Assembly: GCF_014640555.1 (NCBI RefSeq) | Contig: NZ_BMHE01000037.1 | Location: 1-64,000, forward strand | DNA length: 64,000 nt | Direction: 5' to 3' | Source: Paenibacillus marchantiophytorum | GTDB lineage: Bacteria > Bacillota > Bacilli > Paenibacillales > NBRC-103111 | Shown here: piece by piece, positions 44,243-52,934 of the stretch | How the letters are laid out: each line of letters starts with the position of its first letter | How positions within the stretch are numbered: the stretch's first letter is position 1 | The notes under the pieces: generated by a model | Told to the model about the DNA's origin: nothing | The model's input: the letters and a program-made list of their open reading frames with translations, nothing else | The model's database searches: none | Position numbers and translations under genes: made by a program

Positions 44243-44329
44243 ATGAAGGGACCCGCACACAGAGACCGTGACTTGAAGACACTCGATTTATTAAAGGAAC
44301 ATCACAACGATGGATATAACGACATTTAG
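44243..44329 (+). CDS. Possible 28-aa leader ORF overlapping arsR
   Basis: ATG 44243 behind GAGGTGG encodes MKGPAHRDRDLKTLDLLKEH then HNDGYNDI and ends 20 bases inside the arsR-type gene. Its translation could influence that of the regulator. No homology known. Confidence 0.3.
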   Translation: MKGPAHRDRDLKTLDLLKEHHNDGYNDI

Positions 44330-44681
44330 CGCGCTGGCTGAACCTAATCGATTGCGTATTGTGGAGCTGCTGTTGGACGGCCCTCTGCCCGTTGGGGCAA
44401 TCGCCGAACGGCTTGAACTCCAGCAACCGCAAGCCTCGAAACATTTGCGCGTACTGCTCGATGCCGGACTCGTCGAAGTTCAGGCCATGGCAAATCGGCG
44501 CAACTACAAGCTCCGCCTGGACCCCTTTCAGGAGTTGGATGCTTGGCTCAAAACATATCGCGTAGTATGGGATGAGCGATTTGACGCCTTGGAGAATTAC
44601 CTGCAGAAACTAAAGTTAAAAGAACACAATACCAATTCAAATTCAGGAGGAATCCGCAATGACATCCAAAATGATAACTAA
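44310..44681 (+). CDS. ArsR-family winged-helix regulator
   Basis: 123 aa. Winged helix at 5-80 (SALAEPNRLRIVELLLDGPL, LQQPQASKHLRVLLDAGLV), no metal cysteines. AAAGGAAC lies about 10 nt before the ATG. Its end overlaps the AHSA1 gene by 23 bp, and the operator palindrome in the promoter implies autoregulation of the pair. Paralogue of the protein at 35491. Confidence 0.9.
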   Translation: MDITTFSALAEPNRLRIVELLLDGPLPVGAIAERLELQQPQASKHLRVLLDAGLVEVQAMANRRNYKLRLDPFQELDAWLKTYRVVWDERFDALENYLQKLKLKEHNTNSNSGGIRNDIQNDN

Positions 44682-45168
44682 AATAGAAGGTCAAGTCCTT
44701 ATTCTTGAGCGTGAGTTTCAAGCTCCTCGTGCGCTCGTCTTCAAAGCATTCTCAGAAGCTGAACATTTGAAGCAATGGTGGGGGCCTCGCGGCTGGGAAG
44801 TTACCGTTTGCACGGTCGACTTCCGCCCAGGCGGAATCTGGCACTACTGCATGAAATGTATGGATAAAAACCAAGGTGATTTTTACGGTTATGAATCTTG
44901 GGGCAAAGCCGTATATGGCGACATCGTCCCAGCTGAGAAAATCGACTATGTCGACTTCTTTTCGGATGCCGAGGGCAACGTAAAGGAAGATCTGCCATCC
45001 TCTGAAATTAGCATGTTGTTTGAAGAGCACGATGGGATAACAAAACTGATCAGCCGTTCTAAATATGCGTCTGCGGAAGCACTGCAGAAAGTAATGGACA
45101 TGGGTATGGAGCAAGGTATCACAGAAACTTGGGATCGCTTATCCGAGCACTTGCAGTCCCTTCAATAA
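44659..45168 (+). CDS. AHSA1/SRPBCC-domain protein
   Basis: 169 aa; a single START-like cavity domain, starting LEREFQAPRALVFKAFSEAE and HLKQWWGPRGWEVTV, then RPGGIWHYCM. Binds a hydrophobic small molecule; often co-encoded with ArsR repressors as here, possibly as sensor or detoxifier. AGGAGG is 8 nt before the ATG. Terminator follows. Confidence 0.9.
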   Translation: MTSKMITKIEGQVLILEREFQAPRALVFKAFSEAEHLKQWWGPRGWEVTVCTVDFRPGGIWHYCMKCMDKNQGDFYGYESWGKAVYGDIVPAEKIDYVDFFSDAEGNVKEDLPSSEISMLFEEHDGITKLISRSKYASAEALQKVMDMGMEQGITETWDRLSEHLQSLQ

Positions 45169-45181
45169 GGTTTGGTTCTAT

Positions 45182-45231
45182 AAAAGAGCTTTCCTCAAGG
45201 CCCATTGGGCTTTGCGGGATAGCTCTTTTTA
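45182..45231 (+). terminator. Terminator of the arsR-AHSA1 operon
   Basis: AAAGAGCT ... AGCTCTTTTTAT with an extended, partly paired stem (CCC/GGG inside). Confidence 0.85.
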
Positions 45232-45330
45232 TACATGTTCAGATGAATATCGCGTATTCTGCTTACTAAAGTTGAGAAACTAACAAAAAACGAGTAAACT
45301 ATAACTTAGATAAGGAGGCGTCAAGATTAC

Positions 45331-46401
45331 ATGACCGATCAAATAGCAAACATGGAAATTGGAATTAGTACATTCTTAGAGACAACACCAGATCCCAAGA
45401 CCGGAGAGGTGATGAGTCACGCCGAGCGACTGCGCAATGCAGTTGAGGAGATCGTGCTGGCTGATCAAGTAGGCTTGGATGTCTATGGCATTGGCGAGCA
45501 TCATCGCGCCGATTATGCGGGAACTGCTCCAGCCGTCGTGCTGGCTGCCGCGGCCGCCATGACCAAGAATATCAGGCTGACCAGCGCGGTAACTGTGCTG
45601 TCCTCTGATGATCCCGTTCGCGTCTATCAAGCTTTCTCTACCCTTGACGGCATCTCCAATGGCCGCGCCGAAATCATGGCAGGTCGAGGCTCCTTCGTCG
45701 AATCCTTCCCGCTTTTCGGATATAGCCTAGAGGATTACGACGAATTATTCGAAGAAAATCTGGAGCTGCTGCTCGCGATCAGAGAATCGGAAAAGGTCAC
45801 TTGGCGCGGCGGCCACCGCCCTGCCATTGACAATCTGGGCGTCTATCCCAGATCCGTGCAGAGCCCGCTTCCCGTATGGATTGCCAGTGGCGGGAATGCT
45901 CAATCCGCTGTGCGCGCCGGCATGCTGGGGCTTCCGATCGCCTTCGCCATCATCGGCGGCATGCCAGAGAGCTTCGCTCCCTTAGTCGCTCTCTACAAAG
46001 AAGCGGCTGTGCGCGCTGGGCATGACCCAAGCAAGCTGCAGATCGCAACGCATTCGCATGGTTTTGTAAGCGACACGACCGAGCAGGCTGCGGAGTCCTT
46101 CTTCGCTCCGACCCAAGCCCAAATGAATGTCATCGGACGTGAACGCGGCTGGGGACAAAGTTACAACCGAGCGACATTCGATGCCGCAAGAAGCCTCCGC
46201 GGGGCGCTTTATGTCGGAGATCCGGAATATGTGGCAGAGAAAATTCTGCTGCTGCGCAAAAACTTAGGCATCTCTCGTTTCTTCCTGCATGTGAACGTCG
46301 GCACAATGCCGCACCGTGAGGTTCTCCGCGCTATTGAATTGCTGGGCACCAAAGTTGCCCCTATCGTTCGCAAGGAGATAGCCCGTTTAGAGGCCAAATA
46401 A
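45331..46401 (+). CDS. LLM-class flavin-dependent oxidoreductase
   Basis: 356 aa. Luciferase-like barrel with VYGIGEHHRADYAGTAPAVV (about 51-70) and the alkane/bacterial luciferase-type block GRAEIMAGRGSFVESFPLFG. FMNH2-dependent monooxygenase of unknown substrate, cytoplasmic. AAGGAGG is 12 nt before the ATG. Single gene; repeat R1 copy D follows. Confidence 0.9.
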   Translation: MTDQIANMEIGISTFLETTPDPKTGEVMSHAERLRNAVEEIVLADQVGLDVYGIGEHHRADYAGTAPAVVLAAAAAMTKNIRLTSAVTVLSSDDPVRVYQAFSTLDGISNGRAEIMAGRGSFVESFPLFGYSLEDYDELFEENLELLLAIRESEKVTWRGGHRPAIDNLGVYPRSVQSPLPVWIASGGNAQSAVRAGMLGLPIAFAIIGGMPESFAPLVALYKEAAVRAGHDPSKLQIATHSHGFVSDTTEQAAESFFAPTQAQMNVIGRERGWGQSYNRATFDAARSLRGALYVGDPEYVAEKILLLRKNLGISRFFLHVNVGTMPHREVLRAIELLGTKVAPIVRKEIARLEAK

Positions 46402-46469
46402 AGATCTTTGAGATAAACGGCTTCGCCTTCTTACGAGATGACCCTCTTAAAAGTGACAACTTTTTATTT

Positions 46470-46655
46470 AAAGGAACTCTAGGCCTCTATTTAGGCAAGT
46501 AGCGGGGATGCTAGGGTATTAGCGGAACTACAGGGTCTTATTTCCAAGAAAAACGCTCCATTTGCCTTGAAATAGCAAAATAGCAGACCGTAGTTCCCTC
46601 CCCCCCGCGATATGGGCAATTTTGGCTAGAATAGCGGATTGTAGTTCCCTCTGCG
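46470..46655. repeat. Dispersed repeat family R1, copy D
   Basis: Inverted modules at about 46470 and 46521, direct modules at about 46571 and 46631, spacers shared with copy B (TTATTTCCAAGAAAAACGCT; CAATTTTGGCTAGAATAGCG). Same two-inverted, two-direct plan. Confidence 0.7.
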
Positions 46656-46687
46656 CGAGGTAGCACTCTCAGCTACATTTCCGTTCA

Positions 46688-46732
46688 AAAAAGAAAGTGT
46701 ATAAGCCGTCACTGGCTTATACACTTTCTTTA
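46688..46732. terminator. Bidirectional terminator
   Basis: Perfect stem AAGAAAGTGTATAAGCC / GGCTTATACACTTTCTT around GTCACT, with U runs on both sides. Mainly ends the minus-strand PfpI gene. Confidence 0.92.
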
Positions 46733-46764
46733 TTTAAGAGCATCGCCGGATCCGCGCGCTGAGA

Positions 46765-47298
46765 TCAGTAAGCGACGACGCCGATTCGATTAATAATTTC
46801 CTGAATAAACGCTGGCTCGTCCTCCGGTGTGCGTGAGGTAATCAGATTGCCGTCCACCACGACTTCCTGGTCGACGAAAGTGCCTCCTGCCGCTCTGACC
46901 TCATCGGCAATTCCCGGATAGGCCGTCAACGTCCTGCCTTGCAGCAAGCCGGCTTTGGCAAGCACTTGCGGCCCATGGCAGATCGCTGCAATCGTCGTGC
47001 CCGCTTGATCGGCTTTTTGGACAAAAGCCAAAATATGTTCATTCTCCAGCAGCTTGGCCGGAGATTTCCCTCCAGGAATCACGACGGCTTGATAGTCTCC
47101 CGCATTCGCTTCCTCAGCGGCTAAATGCGCGGTATACGAAATCGTGCCTTTCTTGCCGTTTAGTTGTGCGCCTTTTTCCAAACTGATAATGACAACATCG
47201 GTTCCATTTTGCGTTAGCGCCTCGTAAGGATTCTTCATCTCTGAATCTTCGTAACCGTCTGCGAGTAGAAAAGCAACTTTCTTGACCATCATCTTCAT
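46765..47298 (-). CDS. DJ-1/PfpI-family protein
   Basis: 177 aa, type-1 glutamine amidotransferase-like fold. Nucleophile elbow AAICHGPQVL with the cysteine followed by His, and acidic partner early (YEDSEM). Members act as deglycase, chaperone or stress protein. GAGGAGT is 8 nt before ATG 47298. Single gene. Confidence 0.9.
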   Translation of the reverse strand: MKMMVKKVAFLLADGYEDSEMKNPYEALTQNGTDVVIISLEKGAQLNGKKGTISYTAHLAAEEANAGDYQAVVIPGGKSPAKLLENEHILAFVQKADQAGTTIAAICHGPQVLAKAGLLQGRTLTAYPGIADEVRAAGGTFVDQEVVVDGNLITSRTPEDEPAFIQEIINRIGVVAY

Positions 47299-47449
47299 CT
47301 AGATCCACTCCTCTTTTACATGTATTCACATGCTTACACTATACGATTACCCTTTTTGGCTATTTAAATAACAGACAACGGTTAGAGAATTGGAAAATCA
47401 GATTCTGAAACCGATAGTAAGGGTAAAAGATGAAGAGGAGGTGTTGATC

Positions 47450-47635
47450 ATGACAAATTTTTTCAACGATAAAACGAATGAACAAAAGAAAACTCCAGAG
47501 ATTACACCGGAGCTCATCCCAGAAATAAAGCCGGACGTCCCCCATGAGATTCAACCAGTGGTTACGCCCGAAATAACGCCGAAACAGGTGCCTGAGGTTC
47601 GACCTGAGAAAATTACAGAAATTCCGACGATGTGA
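47450..47635 (+). CDS. Small Pro/Glu-rich protein, 61 aa
   Basis: ATG 47450 has GAGGAGGTG 6 nt upstream; the frame is open 20 codons earlier without a site. After MTNFFNDKTNEQKK the chain is a run of degenerate four-residue PEIT/PELI/PEIK-type repeats (PxEI-like), ending ITEIPTM. Probably extended and unstructured. No signal peptide, no cysteine. Function unknown; a terminator hairpin follows. Confidence 0.6.
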   Translation: MTNFFNDKTNEQKKTPEITPELIPEIKPDVPHEIQPVVTPEITPKQVPEVRPEKITEIPTM

Positions 47636-47660
47636 GAAAATCAATCGTGACGCGGAAATA

Positions 47661-47701
47661 GGGCTTCCCCCTGCTGGCCAATGCCCTTTGGGGGGAAGCC
47701 C
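47661..47701 (+). terminator. GC-rich hairpin after the Pro/Glu-rich ORF
   Basis: GGGCTTCCCCC pairs with GGGGGAAGCCC over a 19-nt loop. No T run follows, so efficiency is uncertain. Confidence 0.6.
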
Positions 47702-47734
47702 CATGTGTACGAAAAGCCTGATGAACGGAAGCAC

Positions 47735-47925
47735 TAATGAACTCAATAACCTTTATTTGATTAAAATGGGCACATTTGAATTTATAACGAATCCCAAATG
47801 CTTTATTTCACGCAAATGATCACGATTCCGCCTATTAATTACTGCATAACGCCGTTTCAGTTCGTTAAATTTCTAAAGAGGCCGTTTTCTCGTCTATAAG
47901 CATCATACAATTCGTTAGCTATGGC
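47735..47925. repeat. Dispersed repeat family R2, copy B
   Basis: Matches 885-1080 in the same orientation: CTCAATAACCTTTATT, GATCACGATTCCGCCTATTA, TTTTCTCGTCTATAAGCATC, ATACAATTCGTTAGCT. Non-coding. Confidence 0.6.
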
Positions 47926-47930
47926 CGACT

Positions 47931-48075
47931 GGGTGACTGATTGGGTGACCTTGGGTGACCTTGGTAACTGACTGACTGGCTGACTTTAGACGTACATGCT
48001 GCCGCATCCGCCCAACAAACCAGCTACTTTCCCTTGCAGCAACTCTACCCGTTCTCCCCACCATCTATCTAACTC
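47931..48075. repeat. Short GACTG/GGGTGACC tandem patch and R3 end fragment
   Basis: 47931-47985 is a scrambled tandem of GGGTGACCTT- and GACTG-like units. 47985-48075 matches the R3 ends (GCTGCCGCATCCGCCCAAC; CAGCTACTTTCCCTTGCAGC; CCACCATCTATCTAACTCC) and stops 8 bp short of the permease stop codon. Confidence 0.5.
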
Positions 48076-48083
48076 CGTCATCC

Positions 48084-48968
48084 CTACTCTTTGACCGATC
48101 CTAACGTGATCCCATGAATAAAGAATCGCTGCAGAAACGGATAAATCACTAAAACCGGGATCATCGCAATAAATATTTTGGCGGAGTTCAAGGTCTGATT
48201 GGACAGCTCACTCATCTTCTGAATTTGCTCCGCTGTCATCGTATTGGCATCGACAATGACCACCAATTGCTGAATATAAGTCTGCAGCGGATAATGATCC
48301 GCGTTGGACATCAGCACAAGGCCGTTAAAAAATTCATTCCAGTGATACACGATGCTAAACAAGGTGACAGTCGCCAGAACGGGGACGGCTAACGGAATAA
48401 ATATTTTGATCAACATGTACCAAGGACCTGCCCCATCTACAAGCGCAGCTTCCTCCAGCTCTTTAGGTAAATTGCGGAAATAATTGATAACCAGGATCAC
48501 ACTGAAAATCGGCACGCTGTTGCCAAGCACCAACGCCCAAATATTGTTGATTAAACCTAATGATTTGACCGTTTGATACCACGGAATCAATCCCCCGTTG
48601 AACAGCATCGTGAAGACCAGAATCCACATGAGCACATTGCGGAACGGCAAATCCTTGGCATTTTTGGATAACGGATAACCCATCAGAATAATAATGACGA
48701 AATTGAGACTCGAACCTAGAACGACACGTTGAATGGAAATCCAGAAGGAATTGAAAAATTTGCTGTCACCCATGATCTCCTGATACGAGTTGAAATTAAA
48801 GCCCACAGGCCATAGACTGACCTGCCCTGATGAAGCAGCCGCATTATCACTCAATGAGACGGCCAGTGTATACCACAACGGCAGCACACACATGATGGCG
48901 ATCCCGACCAGCAGCACGATGAGCACAAGATCGAATGCTTTGGAGCCGAGTGTTGTCTCTTTAACCAT
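48084..48968 (-). CDS. ABC polysaccharide permease, LplC/YtcP type
   Basis: 294 aa from the second ATG (48968), which has AAGGAG at 7 nt; the first ATG is too close to it. Six membrane segments, EAA loop LEEAALVDGAGPWYMLIKIF, family C-terminus LVIYPFLQRFFIHGITLGSV followed by KE. Inner-membrane partner of the LplB-type permease; substrate probably an oligo- or polysaccharide. Confidence 0.93.
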   Translation of the reverse strand: MVKETTLGSKAFDLVLIVLLVGIAIMCVLPLWYTLAVSLSDNAAASSGQVSLWPVGFNFNSYQEIMGDSKFFNSFWISIQRVVLGSSLNFVIIILMGYPLSKNAKDLPFRNVLMWILVFTMLFNGGLIPWYQTVKSLGLINNIWALVLGNSVPIFSVILVINYFRNLPKELEEAALVDGAGPWYMLIKIFIPLAVPVLATVTLFSIVYHWNEFFNGLVLMSNADHYPLQTYIQQLVVIVDANTMTAEQIQKMSELSNQTLNSAKIFIAMIPVLVIYPFLQRFFIHGITLGSVKE

Positions 48969-48985
48969 AGCCATGCTCCTTTATA

Positions 48986-49894
48986 TTAAAAAATACGATA
49001 ATTTGCAAACTTAGCAGCTAGAAAATAGGACGTCGTAATTAGCACAAAACTAATGACCGATTTCAATAATCCCATAGCCGTGGCCAGTCCATATTGTAAA
49101 TTCAGCAATCCTGTCCGATAGACCCAGGTATCAATAATATCACCGCTTGAATACACAAGTGGATTATACAGATTAAAGATTTGATCGAAACCTGCGTTGA
49201 GCACATTGCCCAAACTGAGGACAGAAAGCAAGATAACCGTCGTCATGATACCGGGAAGCGTGACATGCCTTAATCGCTGCCACCGCGATGCGCCATCTAT
49301 CGCCGCAGCTTCGTAGAGTGAAGGATTAATACCGGTTAAAGCGGCCAAAAAGATAATTGTATTAAACCCAAATTCCTTCCAAACATCACTGCCTACAATG
49401 ATAAAAGGAAACAATTCCGCCTTGCCAAAAAATAAGGTCGGGCTGATGCCAAAGATGCCCAAAATTCCGTTTACAGGACCTTTATAAGACAATACGTCCA
49501 AAAGGATGCCGGAAAGAATGACCCACGATAAGAAATGCGGCAAGTAAACAATCGTTTGCACCCATCTTTTTAAGATGGCAATCCGTAATTCATTCAGCAT
49601 CAGTGCAAAGACAAGCGGCACAATCATGTTCGCAATAATTTTCATAACAGCAATAAACAGCGTGTTAAAAAAGACGGTTTTGCTATCGTTGAGCGTAAAC
49701 ATATACCGAAAATTCTCCAACCCAACCCAATCCGAATGAAACATGCCTAACCCTGGATTAAAATCTTGAAAAGCAATCACGATTCCGAACATAGGGACAA
49801 TGCTGAATAGCGTCAACCAGATAAAGCCTGGAAGCAGCATAAGATAATAATGTTTGGCAAACCCTTTCGTAACCATCCGATTCATCACTTCCAT
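48986..49894 (-). CDS. ABC polysaccharide permease, LplB type
   Basis: 302 aa; the start may be ATG 49894 or the ATGs three or six codons later, since no spacing is ideal. Opens HYYLMLLPGFIWLTLFSIVP and has the LplB landmarks WVGLENFRYMFTL and EAAAIDGASRWQRLRHVTLP (EAA loop). Six membrane segments. 17 nt before the LplC-type gene. Confidence 0.92.
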   Translation of the reverse strand: MEVMNRMVTKGFAKHYYLMLLPGFIWLTLFSIVPMFGIVIAFQDFNPGLGMFHSDWVGLENFRYMFTLNDSKTVFFNTLFIAVMKIIANMIVPLVFALMLNELRIAILKRWVQTIVYLPHFLSWVILSGILLDVLSYKGPVNGILGIFGISPTLFFGKAELFPFIIVGSDVWKEFGFNTIIFLAALTGINPSLYEAAAIDGASRWQRLRHVTLPGIMTTVILLSVLSLGNVLNAGFDQIFNLYNPLVYSSGDIIDTWVYRTGLLNLQYGLATAMGLLKSVISFVLITTSYFLAAKFANYRIF

Positions 49895-49948
49895 TCTCTC
49901 TGTTGTGAAGCGAAGGCGCCAGCTTGCACTGACGCCTCCAAGGTTAGC

Positions 49949-51670
49949 TTACTTGGCTATTTCATCGATTTCCGCTAGAATCTGATCTCCGCCCTGCTTC
50001 TTCCAGTCCTGAACAAACTTATCGAAAGAATCAAGCGGTGCAGCCCCCATAATAATTTTCAGGAATGTTTCCTTTTCCAACTTATCCAGTGTAGCCCACT
50101 TGCTTTCCGTCGTTTTCGTTTGTGAATAAGTCACACTATACATTTTCTTGAATGGCTGTTGCAGTGGAGCCATGCCTACCAATGTGGAATACATTCTTTT
50201 CCAAGCGCCTAGGTCGGCATTAGGATTCCAATATTGAATATCCACCTTATCGTAAGGTTCAAGCTTCACTTTTTTTATGTTCTCGGCATCCGCTTTCAGC
50301 AGCTTGTAGCCTGGAAGGTCAAGCTCTTCCGGTTTTTTGGTGCCCGCCAGAACCTCTTTTATCATTTTGTACGTAACATCCATTTCATCCATCGGAGCAA
50401 AAACAATACGTAAAGGGTAGTTGCCAATATTCACTTTGACATCAAATTTGGATTCATCACGAAGCAGCAAATTTTCCATCTGAATAGCAGCTTCTGGATG
50501 CTCGTATCCTTTGCGGACAACCAGATACTGATTCGTTGGGTTCCCCATATGCGGTGTAAATTCCCCATTCACATCCAGCGGTGCGGCATAGGCTTGCCAG
50601 TTTGCTTTGGGATTATTTTTGATCGCATCGGCCAAAGGACCATAACCGCCGGCCCACCACAAGCCAAAGTAAATTCCGGACGTGCCATTTTTAATTAACT
50701 CCTGAGCATCCTTGCGGATAGTCATTTCTTTGTCTATTAAGCCTTTGGCATATAAATCGCGGAGCTTGGAGAGCGCTTGCTTCGTTTCCGGCTGCAAAGA
50801 GCCGTAGGCCGTTTTCCCGTCTGCCCCTTTTACCCAAAATCCTGGATAGGAATGGTAGGAGGCAAAGATCGGATCGAAACCATAGTTATTATTATTAGGA
50901 TTAATAAAATCCGCGTTCAGCAATCCCCCAAGTTGAGGACCTGTGATCCCGATCGTATCCGCTTTACCGTTGCCATCAGGATCTTGTTCGACGAATGCTT
51001 TGGCTACTTTCTCCAGATCATCCATCGTTTTGGGCGGCTGCAAGCCTAGTTTATCCAACCAATCCTTGCGGATCCACATCATATGAACCATGTCAGATTC
51101 GGTCGTAACGTTCGGAAGGGCATACATCTTGCCGTCAACGGTAACCGATTTCAGGGCAAGTCCTTGCGTCGTTTCAATGATATGCTTGAGCGCAGGTGAG
51201 GCATATTTGTTATAAACCTCGGTGAGATCAGCGAGCTGCCCACTTTTCACCATTTGCCTGAATTGGGTATCTTTCACGACCAGAGCATCCGGCAAATCAT
51301 TGCTGGCAATGGATAGATTCACCTTCTGATCGTAGTCTTTGCCCGTGGCGGCCTGCCAAACGATTTTCGTATCAATATTCAAATTCTCTTTGATATAACG
51401 GGTGTACGGGTTGCTTTCCGGGGAATCTCCGGCTGGCAAACTCTTATCTGCGGCGTCAACATCTTTGCCTATCTTGATCGTTATCGGCTTCGCCGATTTG
51501 GCGAATGGACCTGCCTCACCAGACGCAGCAGCTGTCTGTGTGCCACCTGTTGCTGCCGGTACAGCAGAAGCTTTTGGTGATTCTTTCGTTTTGCCTGCAT
51601 CCGAACAAGCGGATAATACAACTAGCATGCCAGCGAGCAGCAGCAGCATACTTTTTTTAGACTTGCTCAT
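49949..51670 (-). CDS. Extracellular polysaccharide-binding lipoprotein, LplA type
   Basis: 573 aa, long binding protein of the LplA group. Lipobox VLSAC (Cys21), Ala/Thr/Gly-rich linker, then segments such as SNDLPDALVVKDTQFRQMVK and GTSGIYFGLWWAGGYGPLAD. AAGGGG 6 nt before the ATG. A near-perfect cre site lies about 75 bases upstream, so it is probably under glucose repression and has its own promoter separate from the two-component genes. Confidence 0.93.
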   Translation of the reverse strand: MSKSKKSMLLLLAGMLVVLSACSDAGKTKESPKASAVPAATGGTQTAAASGEAGPFAKSAKPITIKIGKDVDAADKSLPAGDSPESNPYTRYIKENLNIDTKIVWQAATGKDYDQKVNLSIASNDLPDALVVKDTQFRQMVKSGQLADLTEVYNKYASPALKHIIETTQGLALKSVTVDGKMYALPNVTTESDMVHMMWIRKDWLDKLGLQPPKTMDDLEKVAKAFVEQDPDGNGKADTIGITGPQLGGLLNADFINPNNNNYGFDPIFASYHSYPGFWVKGADGKTAYGSLQPETKQALSKLRDLYAKGLIDKEMTIRKDAQELIKNGTSGIYFGLWWAGGYGPLADAIKNNPKANWQAYAAPLDVNGEFTPHMGNPTNQYLVVRKGYEHPEAAIQMENLLLRDESKFDVKVNIGNYPLRIVFAPMDEMDVTYKMIKEVLAGTKKPEELDLPGYKLLKADAENIKKVKLEPYDKVDIQYWNPNADLGAWKRMYSTLVGMAPLQQPFKKMYSVTYSQTKTTESKWATLDKLEKETFLKIIMGAAPLDSFDKFVQDWKKQGGDQILAEIDEIAK

Positions 51671-51743
51671 GTGAAGCCCCTTCTTTCGCTTTTAGAATTT
51701 GTCTACACCCTAAAAGTATCATGTAATCTGACCTATGATGGAT

Positions 51744-51757
51744 AGAAAGCGGTTACA
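51744..51757 (-). promoter_or_regulatory. CcpA (cre) site before the binding-protein gene
   Basis: On the plus strand AGAAAGCGGTTACA, 13 of 14 matches to TGWAANCGNTNWCA. It sits in the 160-bp gap between the response regulator and the binding-protein gene. Confidence 0.65.
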
Positions 51758-51830
51758 GATATAGAGGGGTAAATGACTGCTAATCACACAATCTTCTTCC
51801 CCATTTGCGCTCCAATCCGCATTTTTCCCT

Positions 51831-52934
51831 CTAATTATCGGACATTTCTCTACCCATGGTAGCTTTCTGTCGATATTCACTCGGCAATTGACCTGTCTGC
51901 TCCCGAAACGTGCGGCTAAAATACTTCTCATCCATATACCCCACTTGCTCGGCAATCAAGGCAATCGTTTGATTCGTATAGTGCAGAAGTTCCTTGGCTT
52001 TCTCCATGCGATTATGGCGCAAATGCTCACTGAAACTGATGCCAACGATTTCTTTGAAGCACTGACTGAAGTAGCTTCTGCTCATATTCACCCTTTTGGC
52101 GATATGCGATGCAGTCGTTTGCTCGCCCAAATCTTCCTGCGCAATATGCACAGCTTTGATAATACAAGCCACAACTTCCTGGGAGAATGATGGCTTCTCC
52201 ATAGCTTTCCTAATCAATTCGCGTGTTTGCGCGAACCACTCGTCCACCTCACGCCAATTCCCAAAAGCGTCCGGCAGCTGAATATCCACCTTATGCACAC
52301 GATTAAATAGCAAATTCCACTTATCGATCAACGCATACAGCAGCCCCATCAACTTCGTTGGCGGCAGCAACAAGTGCTTCAAATCTTGCCTATAGCTGGC
52401 AAATACCTGGTCTTGATAAATCCACTCGTGCCCAGACCATTGTTCCTTCACCAAAGATAAGTCCTTCTCGGTAACGTCCAATTGAGCTGAGATCCAACCT
52501 GCCTGAACCTCCTCATCATAAAAGGTCGCTTGGGCTGGGGGAACCTGCTTCTGCTCTTCCAGAATCCGTTTATGAATTCTTCCCAGCACTTCATCAAAAA
52601 TCTCTTTTTCCAACTGAACCTTGGCAATATAATCAATAGCTCCCAGCCGCAAAACCTCTTGAATATATTCAAAATTCTGATGGAACGTTAACACGACGGT
52701 ATGCATGTGGGGGTATTGCTTACGAACAATCTTCAGCAGTTCAATCCCCGACATAACGGGCATAGCCAAATCCGTCAACAGTAGATCCACCGCATTCGCT
52801 GCCAGAAACTCCAGCGCTTTCTCACCGTTGCTCGCTTCTCCCACAACCTCCATATCAAATCGGTTCCAAGGCATCGCTGAGATAAGCCCTTTTCGCACCA
52901 ATTTATCATCATCGACAATTAACACTTTAATCAT
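51831..52934 (-). CDS. Response regulator with AraC-type DNA-binding domain (YesN type)
   Basis: 367 aa. Receiver at 1-120 with acidic pocket VDDD, phospho-acceptor Asp55 (LLLTDLAMPVMSG) and Lys in YIAKVQ; middle region about 130-260; AraC double helix-turn-helix at 270-360 (ASHIAKRVNMSRSYFSQCFK, IALIAEQVGYMDEKYFSRTF). Start overlaps the kinase stop by 8 bp, with GGAGGTG upstream. Should activate the adjacent importer when the kinase senses extracellular sugar. Confidence 0.93.
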   Translation of the reverse strand: MIKVLIVDDDKLVRKGLISAMPWNRFDMEVVGEASNGEKALEFLAANAVDLLLTDLAMPVMSGIELLKIVRKQYPHMHTVVLTFHQNFEYIQEVLRLGAIDYIAKVQLEKEIFDEVLGRIHKRILEEQKQVPPAQATFYDEEVQAGWISAQLDVTEKDLSLVKEQWSGHEWIYQDQVFASYRQDLKHLLLPPTKLMGLLYALIDKWNLLFNRVHKVDIQLPDAFGNWREVDEWFAQTRELIRKAMEKPSFSQEVVACIIKAVHIAQEDLGEQTTASHIAKRVNMSRSYFSQCFKEIVGISFSEHLRHNRMEKAKELLHYTNQTIALIAEQVGYMDEKYFSRTFREQTGQLPSEYRQKATMGREMSDN

